The notes: generated by a model not told the origin, from the sequence alone. A stretch of 14,534 bases of DNA from Larix sibirica (GCA_004151065.3 NWUY0300016678.1:1-14534); one strand, 5' to 3'. Positions 1 to 8,079 are shown, counted from the stretch's first letter. Program-made: numbers and translations.

Positions 1-1
1 G

Positions 2-370
2 GTACCAGGTAAAGCAGGTTGGTCATATGTTGTTAGATATGATCCAAGAGGAAGGCCTATAAAGTATATTGTTCCTCAAGAATATGTTCATGATGAAGAA
101 TGAGAAGATGCAGGGGAGGATGGACAAGTGTACTTGGAAAAAGAGGCAAATCAATTTGACCAAACAATATTTTCCTCAGATCATATGCTTGATCTTAATG
201 ATGATGATTATATTGATGATGACTTAGTGCTAGAAATACCAGATGTTATTATGGACAATCCTTACAATATTGATTCTGAAGGATTGGATACAAATTTTGA
301 TCTTCATGAGTTAGATATAGAATTGAATGAATTGGGTGAAGTCCAATATGAAACTACTATGAATATATAA
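2..370 (+). pseudogene. C-terminal relic, possibly CACTA (En/Spm) transposase-type protein
   Basis: One frame runs from the window edge to the TAA at 368-370 and is broken once, by TGA at 101-103. The part before the stop reads GWSYVVRYDPRG followed by KYIVPQEYVHDEE. The Trp-x-x-Val-Val core followed by Pro-Arg resembles the end of the DUF4216 region found in plant CACTA transposase proteins. The part after the stop is about 80 residues, strongly acidic and rich in Asp, Glu and Leu, like the variable tails of such proteins. The 5' part lies outside the window. The GTG at 128 should not be taken as a start because the frame is continuous upstream. The family match is by eye only; an unrelated acidic-tailed protein is possible. 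That the stretch was once coding is more secure than its identity. Confidence 0.42.
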
Positions 371-851
371 TAGATATTATTTAATAGACTAATTATTATG
401 TGGGTGATATATAGTTCCTTTCATTGTTTAAATATTGGTTTTTTGTTTTAAATAATTATGCACTATTTCTATCATATGAATTTTTTATTGATACTAAACT
501 AATCCATGCATGTAATCCACTGAAGAAACTAACCTAAATCCACCTAAGCCACACATGTAAATGACCACCTAACATTTTTTTATTTGGTATCACATTAACA
601 ACACAAAGTGCAAGCGGTGAAGGGAATAACAAATCAATGTTGGTGCATAGAGAAAACATGTCAATTTGCATTGAGAAAGATATTGATGATTTGGAAATGA
701 TACGGGATTGCATGGTAAGTTTCCAAATTAACTACAATAATGTGTTCCATTTATGTACTTACAATGGTATGTTTTTCACTTCACACTTCTTTCATGGCGC
801 AATTCTTGAGGATTATTTTGTATTGTTGATGTTATTACCTTCACAATCCCC
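371..851. other. No gene recognised
   Basis: AT-rich DNA after the acidic-tail relic. The 100-codon frame at 637-939 reads like chance: it has no domain, its composition is mixed, and its end overlaps the repeat array. A GTAAGT at 715-720 resembles a splice donor but has no supporting context. Confidence 0.5.
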
Positions 852-1058
852 ATTAATACATTATGGTGATTCATGTAATCATCCCCTATCACCCTATGAC
901 CATGAAGAGACTATGACCCTCAAGGAATATGTACTATGAAGTAATCATCCCCTAAAACATTATTAACTTGAACATACTAACCCTCTTAATACACTATGGC
1001 CACCCCCCTAATACACTATGACTCATAATACACTAACCCCGTTAATACACTATGACCC
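852..1058 (+). repeat. Degenerate short-repeat array, core TAATACACTATGACC
   Basis: The core recurs at about 853 (TAATACATTATGG), 987 (TAATACACTATGG), 1009 (TAATACACTATGACT), 1026 (TAATACACTAACCCC) and 1043 (TAATACACTATGACCC). Shorter CTATGACC pieces lie near 893 and 911. A second shared word, GTAATCATCCCCT, occurs at 875-887 and 941-953. Spacing is irregular, about 16-22 bases in the last four copies, and the copies have diverged. Arrays of 10-20 base subterminal repeats are a known feature of CACTA elements, and this one lies about 500 bases downstream of a possible CACTA coding tail, so it may be that element's 3' subterminal region. No TAGTG terminus or target-site duplication was found. 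Confidence 0.55.
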
Positions 1059-1188
1059 TTATTAACTTATAAATATGATTTGATTTCCAAATAGTTTGAT
1101 AACTTATGAGTTATATGATTTGAAAAAAGAAACATTGCCCTTTATTTCTAGTATCGTTGATGTAATCACTATTGAAATATTTAGAAGT

Positions 1189-1211
1189 ACTGAGAGGGGG
1201 TGAATAAGTAC
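1189..1211. other. G-tract motif TGAGAGGGGGTGAATAAG flanked by AGTACT
   Basis: A run of five G with purine flanks, bordered on both sides by the palindrome AGTACT, stands out in AT-rich surroundings. Similar GAGAGGGGGTGAAT strings occur, as I recall, in dispersed plant repeats. I cannot assign this one to a family. Confidence 0.25.
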
Positions 1212-1299
1212 TTAATAGATAATCAAATTTTACTTCAAATACATAGTTGTAGTTGGAGCTGAAGTAATCATCAAATGGATTAACTGTTGGAATTTTATT

Positions 1300-1525
1300 A
1301 AGTGGTTTGCGGTCATTTTATTAACGGTTGTGGGCATAATTGTCTTGACTATGCAGACATATTTCTTGGATATTATGGGCATAAATCTTGGTTGCTGCGG
1401 GCATAATTCTTTAGTGTTGTTGTGGCTATTTTACTTGGAAGTTGAGTGCATTTATTTGTAGATGCATGCATTTATTTGCTGCTGTGTTAATTTTGAATTT
1501 TACTTGGAAGCTGCATGCATTTTGA
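1300..1525 (+). repeat. Decayed minisatellite-like tract
   Basis: GTGGGCATAATT near 1330 recurs in altered form as ATGGGCATAAAT near 1375 and GCGGGCATAATT near 1397. TTTTACTTGGAAGTTGAGTG at about 1430 recurs as TTTTACTTGGAAGCTGCATG at about 1499, some 70 bases on. GCATGCATT and GCATTTATTTG words fill the gap. The units are too diverged for a clean period. No coding frame is supported here. Confidence 0.45.
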
Positions 1526-1753
1526 ACATAACCCTTCCTCGCTTCACACCTACAATAAGCAATCAATTGAATTAAAAAACAAGCAACTCTATTTCGATAT
1601 TTAATCTATGGTATTGACATTAATTTGACATGGATTCGACAACATGTTTTTACATCAGTGTTACATCACTTGCAAATTATATCATGGGCTACAAAGTTGC
1701 ACATTAGAATTGGGAGAGGAGATGATCTGGACCATTTATTTCTCCTTTGATCA
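1526..1753. other. No gene recognised
   Basis: Unique-looking AT-rich sequence between the minisatellite and the first coherent frame of the gag-like relic. A minus-strand frame at 1666-1953 overlaps the relic antisense and looks like a shadow. Confidence 0.5.
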
Positions 1754-2525
1754 ATGGAAAAATTCATTTTGGTGGAGGAAAGTGAAAGATACTTAAAATA
1801 AGAGGGATTCCTTGAAATCAAAGAGGCAGGCGGTTTGTCTCTTAATATTTTCGGGGGCACAAAATTGGTTTGCAAAACCAACTTGAGGCACCCACGAGAC
1901 CACTTATTCACTCCCTCGAAATCACCTAGGATTCCTAGAGACACTAACCCCATTGAAAAGACCTTGTTTTACCATCATAACCAAGTTTTCAACCCTAAAT
2001 TGTCTCTCCTTGACCTGTATCGACCGATAAAATACACCCACGTTAATTTCATGACCGCACAAGATCATTTCCATCTATGAGAGTCAAACCTTGTCGGTGT
2101 AGCAATACCCAAAACCTACCATTTCCCAAAACTAGTGTCTTGGTCCTCAACCAGTTATGTAGTTCAGATTGGTCTTAGTAGCAAATGGAGCCAATGTTGT
2201 ATGCTCAATTTCCAAAGAATTAATTACCGAAATGCTTCATTTTATCTTGTTTGAAAAGGTTATTCATTTTACTGATGAGTTGCTTGCAGTTCAGTACAAC
2301 AGTATCTCACATGAGGGAAAGGATCAGTTACTCAGCAAATGTTTACCTTAGGTCACCCCCCACCTATGGAACCTTTACCCTACAAGTCCTCCATATTCAC
2401 TGAGCCTTTTAGAAGAACCTCCGCTATCATGTGTCAAGTCTTGGGGGAGGATAATGATGAACTGGTTGAACACAATCACCTTGTTTTTTATCACTTCTGT
2501 TGTCTAGGGAAGGGGTGTATGCCCT
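1754..2525 (+). pseudogene. Uncharacterised gag-like relic 1, N-terminal part
   Basis: The first coherent plus frame begins at an ATG at 1754 (MEKFILVEESERYLK). It meets a TAA at 1799, then stays open to a TGA at 2078-2080. It includes a basic Pro-rich stretch (PRDHLFTPSKSPRIPRDTNP) and RPIKYTHVNFMTAQDHFHL. After that TGA the same frame continues readable to about 2170. A second frame (2169-2351, ISKELITEMLHFILFEKVIH) takes over, then the first frame returns at 2339-2525 (YKSSIFTEPFRRTSAIMCQV). The alternation implies at least two small indels. I recognise no named domain. The style recalls long uncharacterised, retroelement-derived proteins of gymnosperms, but this is recollection and not a search. 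The start codon is a guess, since the frame could extend upstream past other stops. Confidence 0.5.
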
Positions 2526-3112
2526 AAATTTGACTATTTACAGTTCATGTCTGAGTCATTTCATCAACAGATGGTAGAATTTCATGCTACCATATTTTTT
2601 AGATAGCAATGATACTTGGTATACCTAATTTTATCTCAAAATCATGGCTTCTTTGATCACATTGGTGTTCATCCTGTAGATGTCTTAGGAAATCCCTGGC
2701 CAGTTTATGAGTGGTCCCATGTCCCCATGAGGAAACCAAACAATGAATGATTCACCTACTATGTAAATTAGTTCACGTCAATCATATACTATTTTCTCAA
2801 TGATGCTCCTCCTCCTAGAATCTTCCCTAAGTCAAAAACATTATTGCAACTGAGTCCAAAGTCCAGATTTGGTGATTGGTTCATTTTTGAATATCATGTT
2901 ATTCTTAGAGTCTAGGGTTTTGAAGGGGAACCATATCTACTACATTTTTTCCTCACCCCAATATTGTTTTCTCTTGAACATATAATACAAAGACTCAGTT
3001 CATAATGGATTCATTTTGTACAGTATAAGCATAACTCACTATTCAAGTTACCACAGCTAGTAATTCCATTCTTAATAAAACTCAAACAAGCACACAAGTA
3101 GTAGCAGAAGAC
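2526..3112 (+). pseudogene. Gag-like relic 1, core part with Gly-Asp-Trp and Gly-Glu-Pro-Tyr motifs
   Basis: The frame in phase with 2571 is coherent for about 190 codons despite stops. It contains SESFHQQMVEFHATIFF, then DHIGVHPVDVLGNPWPVYEW, then YFLNDAPPPRIFPKSKTLLQ, then SRFGDWFIFEYHVILRV, a TAG, GFEGEPYLLHFFLTP and finally WIHFVQYKHNSLFKLPQLVI. The dense aromatic and proline spacing is that of a folded domain rather than random translation. The following TAG TAG at about 3101 marks further decay. It continues relic 1 after a frame change near 2526. The function is unknown; capsid-like (gag) is inferred only from its position in a retroelement-like long reading frame with a following coiled coil. 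Confidence 0.5.
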
Positions 3113-3119
3113 ATGATGA

Positions 3120-3545
3120 CTCAAATAGAATTCAAAATATAAGCTTGTATCTATGACCCTCATCATATTATTTCAAAGTAGGGAAGGACAATAAGGTTGT
3201 TGAGTATGTCCATCAATCAAAAGTATTCCTGGAGAAGACTTCCAACTTGGAATCATGGGAGAAGGTTAAATAGGTTCTATTGGATGAGTTTGTTTGACCC
3301 CCTCGACTACAACAACTACCAGTGGGAATTGCATAAAGAATCTAACAAGAATAGGTTCAATAGGAATTAGACATGTAAATCATCCAACAAAATTTTCCCA
3401 TTCTTAACATCATTTATGTGGATCAGTTGGATAAGAGATTGGCCCAATCATATCTATTGAAAAATCATGTAGTTGAGGAGAGGGATAATAAAAGCCTCCA
3501 TGTCAGAAACACAAGATGACCTAGAGGTGGATGAAGATGACATAA
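3120..3545 (+). pseudogene. Gag-like relic 1, Gln-rich linker part with dense stops
   Basis: From 3193 the frame reads KVVEYVHQSKVFLEKTSNLE, then passes seven stops at 3271 TAG, 3295 TGA, 3334 TAA, 3343 TAA, 3352 TAG, 3361 TAG and 3376 TAA. It then continues unbroken as NFPILNIIYVDQLDKRLAQ and HVVEERDNKSLHVRN. The flanking residues are consistent with Gln (CAA/CAG) or Arg (CGA) at each stop. This is the clearest site of C-to-T decay in the window. A short fragment just before, YDPHHII near 3155, is in another frame. No domain can be named. Confidence 0.48.
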
Positions 3546-3837
3546 CAACAAATAATATCAAAATGGAAGAATGATCAAGCTAAGGTCTAGCCTTGACAAT
3601 AGAAACCGAGCAGGTTGTTGGGAACACACCATCATCAAGCAAGATCTAGGGGAATCCTAGTGAGACTATCAGCACTAATCCATCTTCGTTGACAATTCGA
3701 AAACTGTGAATCCACAACTAATACACCATATTTCCAAAATATTGGGATATAAAAAGAGATGGCATAGAAAATAGGAAAGAATCCACAACTAAGGCTCAGG
3801 GAATAGGAGAGGTTCAAAATAAATTGCTGCAGATTTT
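3546..3837. other. Poorly readable stretch inside relic 1
   Basis: No frame stays coherent for more than about 30 codons. It lies between two readable parts of the same relic and is probably more diverged coding sequence. The minus-strand frame at 3635-3850 is hydrophobic by virtue of A-rich plus-strand DNA and is not supported. Confidence 0.4.
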
Positions 3838-4704
3838 GAGTATGAAACAAAAACCCTCAATTTGGCCCTTTTGGGGACCGCATTTGGAACAGGCCTGTCA
3901 AGAGGTTACAAAGGGACATATTTCAAATTTACTTTAAAATATATCAACCCCTTGGATATGGTGGAAATGCATATGCAAACTAGTGAGGTCTTGTAAAGAG
4001 GTGACATATTGTGCACATCCAACGCCAAGAAGGCACAAAAAACCATCACCAATTTGGACAATAAACTGAAACAAGAAAAATTTAAAACAAGTCCAGATTC
4101 AATAAGATAAAGGAGATGGAACAAACAATGATTCAATTGTCATAAAAATATTTGAAGGCATATTTTTTGTCAAGCTCATCAAAGACAAAGATCAAGAGAT
4201 CATAGCCCTTAAGAATAAATTGAACCTCCCAAAAGCTATAAATGTCCAAATTACTAATATTGCTACTATAGAACAAGAAAAACTAAAGCTACAAAGTGAA
4301 GTGAAGGGATATAATATTTCTATGGAGGCTTGGAAACATAAGGCGACGGAGTTTAAGGGTCAATTTGATACATTGTAGATGGAAAAGGCTCTAGCAGCTA
4401 AACAACCAAAGGTGGTCCAAACAAAATCATCCACTTCTCAACCAAATATTAAAATAGATTTACCAGAGCAGACTAAACTAAAAGTTGATTTGGACATAGC
4501 CCAAATTCAAGTGTCATCCCTTCAAGCATAATTGACAAAGTCAGAAGAAAAAAGAGGTATTGTTGAGAACATAGCCAAGGAAAGAGAATAGTTTCTCAAC
4601 ACCTCCAATGAAGAGAGGGATAAAATTCAGAAATAGTTAGAATATACAATCAAACCAGCCAAGGGAAAATGAGAATGTTGCTAAGAAAGGTATATATTAG
4701 AATA
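3838..4704 (+). pseudogene. Gag-like relic 1, central coiled coil
   Basis: After a Gly-rich piece (GTAFGTGLSRGYKGTYFKF) the translation becomes Lys, Glu, Gln and Leu rich: NAKKAQKTITNLDNKLKQEK, then from 4178 KDKDQEIIALKNKLNLPKA, IEQEKLKLQSEVKGYNISME and TKLKVDLDIAQIQVSSLQA. Leucine and isoleucine spacing is compatible with heptads over roughly 170 residues. Stops in the 4178 frame are at 4376 TAG, 4529 TAA, 4589 TAG, 4634 TAG and 4670 TGA. A coiled coil in the middle of a long gag-like polypeptide would serve self-assembly, but that role is inference. The frame is the same as that of the following C-terminal part. Confidence 0.52.
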
Positions 4705-4764
4705 TACCATCAATAAAGGTATGTTTGTTGCTAAGAATGTTAAAATGTTAGAATATACCATCAT
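4637..4764 (+). repeat. Imperfect 50-51 bp duplication with a third partial copy
   Basis: GTTGCTAAGAA at 4677-4687 recurs at 4727-4737. TTAGAATATACCATCA at 4697-4712 recurs at 4748-4763. A shorter match, TTAGAATATACAATCA, lies at 4637. The two main copies encode LEYTI after VAK in different frames, because a one-base length difference separates them. It may have arisen by slippage within the coiled-coil coding region. Confidence 0.6.
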
Positions 4765-5648
4765 TGAAGGTATTTTTGTCTATTGGGATTCTTTTGTTTT
4801 GGAAAATGATGAATTGGAGTTGACCAGAAATGGATTCAAAGATGCGGTAGTTGTTGATAAACAATTAGATAATAAGCATGAAATTGTCTAAATCATGATC
4901 AAGTTTATGAACTACAAGACCAAATCAGAGCTAAGTTGACTAGGTGTGAAGGACATGACTAAAGTAGTGATGGAAGTAGAGAAGATCCTCACTAAATAAG
5001 CCCTTATGGGTAAAACCGATAAAGTACTAAATCAGACGAGGAGGGAGGTGAATACTTTCATGGATTTATTCAAGGATGTCATTGCTAGGGGGTTTCCAAC
5101 CTTGTGGGATGGAAATGGGGACTTGTATCCCTCCAGGAAATATAAAGAAATGTTGACTTGGGTTAGAAATGATGACAACACATTTACACATGTGGAAACT
5201 GTTTTATCTGGAAAAGACATTGTGGCATTTATAGATAGATATTTTGAGATGTTGGCAACCCTCAAAGTGATCTTAAAAGGTTTACCCCTACCCTCTTATG
5301 AACTCTATACAAATTTAGATGCATCACTTATAAGAATGAGTGAATATTATTACCCCTTGGGAAAGTAGTGGCTCGATATAGCTAAGTATGAGAATGTTGC
5401 CAAGAAAGCACAAGCATATGGTTTCACATAAGCAACAAATCAACCAACGAAAGGGATAAATTATGCACATAATAGGTAAGATCTTGGTTGATGTTAGAAC
5501 GAATATTCCAAAAAGTGTCAAAAAGGAAACAACTACATAAAAATTGTTGTAGAGGCCAAAGAGGAATCAACAAGTGAAGGTCCATTTAAGGAAGAACACA
5601 AGTCATTCCTAGGGCTAGCAATTTTGGGAGTGAAGCAGAGCTAATGTA
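4705..5648 (+). pseudogene. Gag-like relic 1, C-terminal part
   Basis: The same frame as the coiled coil continues: WDSFVLENDELELTRNGF, stops at 4889 TAA, 4937 TGA and 4997 TAA, then an uninterrupted stretch of 120 codons at 5006-5368. That stretch reads MDLFKDVIARGFPTLWDGNG, then YKEMLTWVRNDDNTFTHVE, FIDRYFEMLATLKVILKGLP and MSEYYYPLGK. After TAG at 5366 it goes on WLDIAKYENVAKKAQAYGF, TAA at 5429, ATNQPTKGINYAHNR, then TAA 5477, TGA 5489 and TAG 5495 in quick succession, and fades by TAA at 5642. The open 120 codons are the least decayed segment of the window. The ATG at 5006 lies inside the frame and is probably not a genuine start. No catalytic motif of protease, reverse transcriptase or integrase is visible. 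The family is not named. Confidence 0.5.
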
Positions 5649-5768
5649 ATGGATACCTCTGTGACTTTAGGTTCAGGAACAACATTATGGGAGCTAATGT
5701 CACACACCATAGGTGTAAATTATAATGGCATTGATCCCTTTTGGATTTGTAAAATACTAACACAATTA
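5649..5768 (+). pseudogene. Possible last fragment of gag-like relic 1
   Basis: In the frame starting at 5649 about 40 codons read smoothly (MDTSVTLGSGTTLWELMSH, then NYNGIDPFWICKI). This is a different frame from the preceding part, so an indel near 5645 is implied. It ends in the second copy of the 35-bp repeat. Its link to relic 1 is positional. Confidence 0.3.
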
Positions 5769-5803
5769 GTCACACACCATAGGTGTAAATTATAATGGCA
5801 TTG
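5699..5803 (+). repeat. Perfect 35-bp direct repeat, 70-bp period
   Basis: The 35 bases at 5699-5733 (beginning GTCACACACCATAGG, ending ATAATGGCATTG) recur without mismatch at 5769-5803, with 35 unrelated bases between. The preservation contrasts with the decay all around and points to a recent duplication. Confidence 0.9.
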
Positions 5804-6465
5804 GGGAATTATCAGTAAGATTAATTGCAAATGTGTGTCTTAATGACTATTTTGAAAAGCAAACAATAAGCATTAAATGAACCTAAGAAAATTTGGGAAT
5901 ATCTCCTTTTTCATTTTTATATATTCCATCTCTTTAAAAGCATCTAACACATTGATTTATAGTCATTTTTATTGCATTGGTAATGCTAAGTGTTTTTGTA
6001 TTAAAATTTTTGATATGGTTACAACATTGGATCTAATATTTGCTTATTAATTGACCACATTATTGGGCCTTTGAATCTCTTAGTTTGTAATTAATGGAAT
6101 CCCCATTATTAAAATATATACTTAAAGGGAAACATATAACTAATAATTAAATATATCTCTCAGCAATCCACCTAACTTGTGCAAGGTTGGCTAGCTTCTT
6201 TTTTTCAACATGGAAAAAACTTGTTTCTTGATATTAAAAAATGAATCAGAGAGAGCAATGCTCATTACATCAAAGACAATATTATATTCTATTGTACTAT
6301 AAGGCATTGTAGCCCATTACGAGAGCAATAAAACTGATTTTCATCATAGTATTCCTCAAAACTTTTACAATATAGATCAAAATTGTATACTTTGCTAATT
6401 TCAAATAGTGTTGTGCTATAGAATGATGCTGAAAAGACTAAAATTGTAGCTGGAAATGTCATATA
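5804..6465. other. No gene recognised
   Basis: AT-rich sequence with no coherent frame on either strand, no clear repeat and no RNA gene. The part next to 6465 could be the diverged 3' continuation of the minus-strand RNase H relic, but nothing readable supports this. Confidence 0.5.
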
Positions 6466-6813
6466 TTACAAAATTCCATCATCAATACATGGGATATGTC
6501 CCATTGGAGACACTATATTCTTAGAATGTTCCTCAAAATGCAACAGTCTTTCCTCCAAATAAATGGCTTTTTTTTACAAAGTATTTGCATCCTGGTTCAA
6601 TTCTCAGATAATATGTTGAAAAGTTAAGTAGTTGAAAGTATAAAATAGATCCTTGGTGTTAAGAAAAAAGTCTTCAAGTGAATACACCTATAGATCTAAT
6701 ATTCCAAAATCCCAATTAATTATGATCTTCACATCACCAAGTACATGCAAAGACATGATACCAACATTAGTGGCAAAGTATCACACTCTTTGAATTCCTT
6801 CATGTTTTGTTAT
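6466..6813 (-). pseudogene. RNase H-like domain relic of a retroelement
   Basis: On the minus strand one frame from 6813 down to 6466 reads TKHEGI, then YFATNVGIMSLHVLGDVKII, YSLEDFFLNTKDLFYTFNYL, TFQHII, ELNQDANTL, KKAIYLEERLLHFEEHSKN and PMGHIPCIDDG, with five in-frame stops. The order fits the C-terminal two thirds of a type 1 RNase H of the plant retroelement kind: an Ala-Glu-Tyr-Glu-like site, then Leu-x-Val-x-Gly-Asp, then His-x-x-x-Glu-x-Asn-x-x-Ala-Asp. Such a domain removes RNA from RNA-DNA hybrids during reverse transcription. Two expected acids are changed: the first Glu of the Glu-Tyr-Glu motif reads Lys, and the final Asp reads Asn. The N-terminal strand with the first catalytic Asp is not visible. 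It could come from a LINE or from a Ty3/gypsy element with an extra RNase H. The assignment is by motif reading only. Confidence 0.5.
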
Positions 6814-7039
6814 AGTTGAACTTTGACATGATACCTACCTATTTCGGCTAGTGCACTATGACCCAAAACACATGAATCCCTAAACACACTTTGAAATATT
6901 AACAAACATTAACTAGTATCTATTATTTGAAATCGATCACTATAGAATTTGTTATATGTTTTGTTTTTTTCTTATTCCAAAATTGAAGCCATGGATTTGT
7001 AAGGCTCATTTCAGCAACATATTATATTTTTTGATTTGG
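6814..7039. other. No gene recognised
   Basis: AT-rich. It contains TGCACTATGACCC near 6852, resembling the core of the array at 852-1058, but as a single copy. The plus frame at 6956-7138 is hydrophobic and has no support. Confidence 0.4.
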
Positions 7040-7362
7040 GTTCCTAAAATTGGTTTAGGGTTAAAGAGGTTAATTATTATACTAGTTAGATATTATAAGG
7101 TTTGGTGTTTACAATGGGTAAGATGGGTTAAAAGTTAGGGACTATATGGGATAGGTTTTTTAGGTTGTTGTGGTTAATGAATAGTAGCTGTGACTAGGAT
7201 CTATATAGGATACACGGGTTAGGTGTTTCAAGTTACAGATTAGGGTTGATACGAATTAGCGTTTATCAAGTTTAGGAATTATATAAGCTATAAGGATTAA
7301 TAGTTAAGTACTATTTTACTAGGGAATAAGGTATATATCATTATGCATTAGGCATTAGGAGT
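7040..7362 (+). repeat. G/T-skewed degenerate tract with TTTAGGG-like words
   Basis: The plus strand is rich in G and T and very poor in C over some 300 bases. It carries words such as GGTTTAGGGTTAAAG, GGGTTAAAAGTTAGGG, GGGATAGG, GGGTTAGG and GATTAGGGTT. These resemble decayed plant telomere-type (TTTAGGG) or related minisatellite units, but no regular period survives. No coding frame is supported. Confidence 0.35.
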
Positions 7363-7516
7363 TATATAATATATATTGTAATAGTTTATAATATATATTG
7401 TAATATATAATATATTACAATATATATTATATTGTAATATACTATATATATATTGTAATATATTATATATTACAATATATAATATATTACAATAAACATG
7501 CACCAATATATTACAA
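7363..7516. repeat. AT-only palindromic tract (TATTGTAATATA)
   Basis: The tract is built of ATATATTGTAATATA and its complement. The arms at 7387-7407 and 7411-7431 are perfect 21-base inverted repeats with a three-base spacer. A second perfect set, TATTGTAATATA then TTA then its complement, lies near 7455-7481. It could form a cruciform. The origin is unclear: microsatellite expansion or an AT-rich MITE-like insertion. Confidence 0.8.
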
Positions 7517-8043
7517 ATGAACCACAAGCCCATTCATCAACAAGTGAAATTGTGCATAGCTATATACAACCACAAATTGAAGACCCCACAATCTCCCATG
7601 CATTCAACCATGGATCGACAAGCCCACAAGATCCTATAGCCTCACACAGTCAAATACCATAGGGAAAGAGCATGAGCCTGCAATCCACATAGGATTTGAT
7701 AGGAAAATAGCCCGTGAGCACATAGGATTTGCTAGGGAAAGAGCCTATCATGAATTTGATAGGGAAAGATACCATATAGTATTTGATAGGAAAAGAGACC
7801 ATGAGCACAAAGGATTTGATAGGGAAAGAGCACATAGGGGATTTGATAGGGAAAGATTCCATGAGCATAGAGAGTTTAATAGGGAAAGAGCCCTCTAGCC
7901 ATATACAAGCAAGGCACAAGGAGCATTCGAAGAGCCTTCAGTTTAAACAACACCTTCAACCGATGGCAATGGTCTTGTTGATTGATCTAGATCCATTGCT
8001 ACAAAAATTTGGTCTACTACAAAAATTAACATCATGCTATAGA
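7516..8043 (+). pseudogene. Relic of a protein with tandem FDRER-type repeats
   Basis: From 7516 one frame reads NEPQAHSSTSEIVHSYIQPQ and then ISHAFNHGSTSPQDPIAS. Near 7655 the readable frame shifts to the phase of 7662: EHEPAIHIGFDRK, REHIGFARER, YHEFDRERYH, VFDRKRDHEHK, GFDRERAHR, GFDRERFHEHR and EFNRERAL. A TAG follows at 7896. The same frame continues YTSKAQGAFEEPSV, a TAA, TTPSTDGNGLVD, a TGA and SRSIATKIWSTTKINIML. The result is a Ser/Gln-rich head, a highly charged repeat block and a short conserved-looking tail. The alternative frames (Leu-Ile-Gly-Lys repeats on plus, Phe-Pro-Ile-Lys on minus) are shadows of the same DNA repeat. Function unknown; a nucleic-acid-binding or gag-like role is a guess. 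Relation to the relic starting at 8566 is unknown. Confidence 0.42.
7662..7895 (+). repeat. Coding tandem repeat, unit GGATTTGATAGGGAAAGA
   Basis: Seven to eight copies of GGATTTGATAGGGAAAGAG or close variants start near 7692, 7726, 7754, 7780, 7812, 7839 and 7873, with a partial copy at 7662. Spacing alternates between about 27 and about 33 bases, always a multiple of three or nearly so, so the repeat kept one frame. The spacers differ (CATGAGCACA, CACATAGG, CTATCATG), giving a two-tier repeat. Confidence 0.8.
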
Positions 8044-8079
8044 ATTTAAGTCTGATATATAGAATTTAAGTCTGATATA
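8038..8079 (+). repeat. Perfect 20-bp tandem duplication
   Basis: TATAGAATTTAAGTCTGATA occurs twice head to tail at 8038-8057 and 8058-8077, just at the end of the FDRER-repeat relic. It looks like a small, recent slippage event. Confidence 0.9.

Noticed and set aside
584-593. TTGGTATCAC resembling a copia primer binding site (TGGTATCAGAGC)
   Set aside because: The match is only the first eight bases of the site, with no LTR end before it.
637-939. 100-codon plus-strand open frame
   Set aside because: It overlaps the short-repeat array, has no recognisable domain and gives a translation of mixed character; length alone is not unusual in AT-rich DNA.
3193-5497. A nonstandard genetic code with TAA and TAG read as Gln
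   Set aside because: The stops do cluster at Gln-like positions, but TGA also occurs at Arg-like positions, frames shift repeatedly, catalytic residues are lost in neighbouring relics and LTR-type plant DNA surrounds them. Decay explains all of this.
7348-7533. Minus-strand 61-codon open frame rich in Ile and Tyr
   Set aside because: It is a translation of the AT palindrome tract.
7650-8049. Open frames on minus (Phe-Pro-Ile-Lys repeats) and on plus (Leu-Ile-Gly-Lys repeats)
   Set aside because: They are other-frame readings of the same DNA repeat. The FDRER frame is favoured because it continues into coding-like sequence beyond the repeat.
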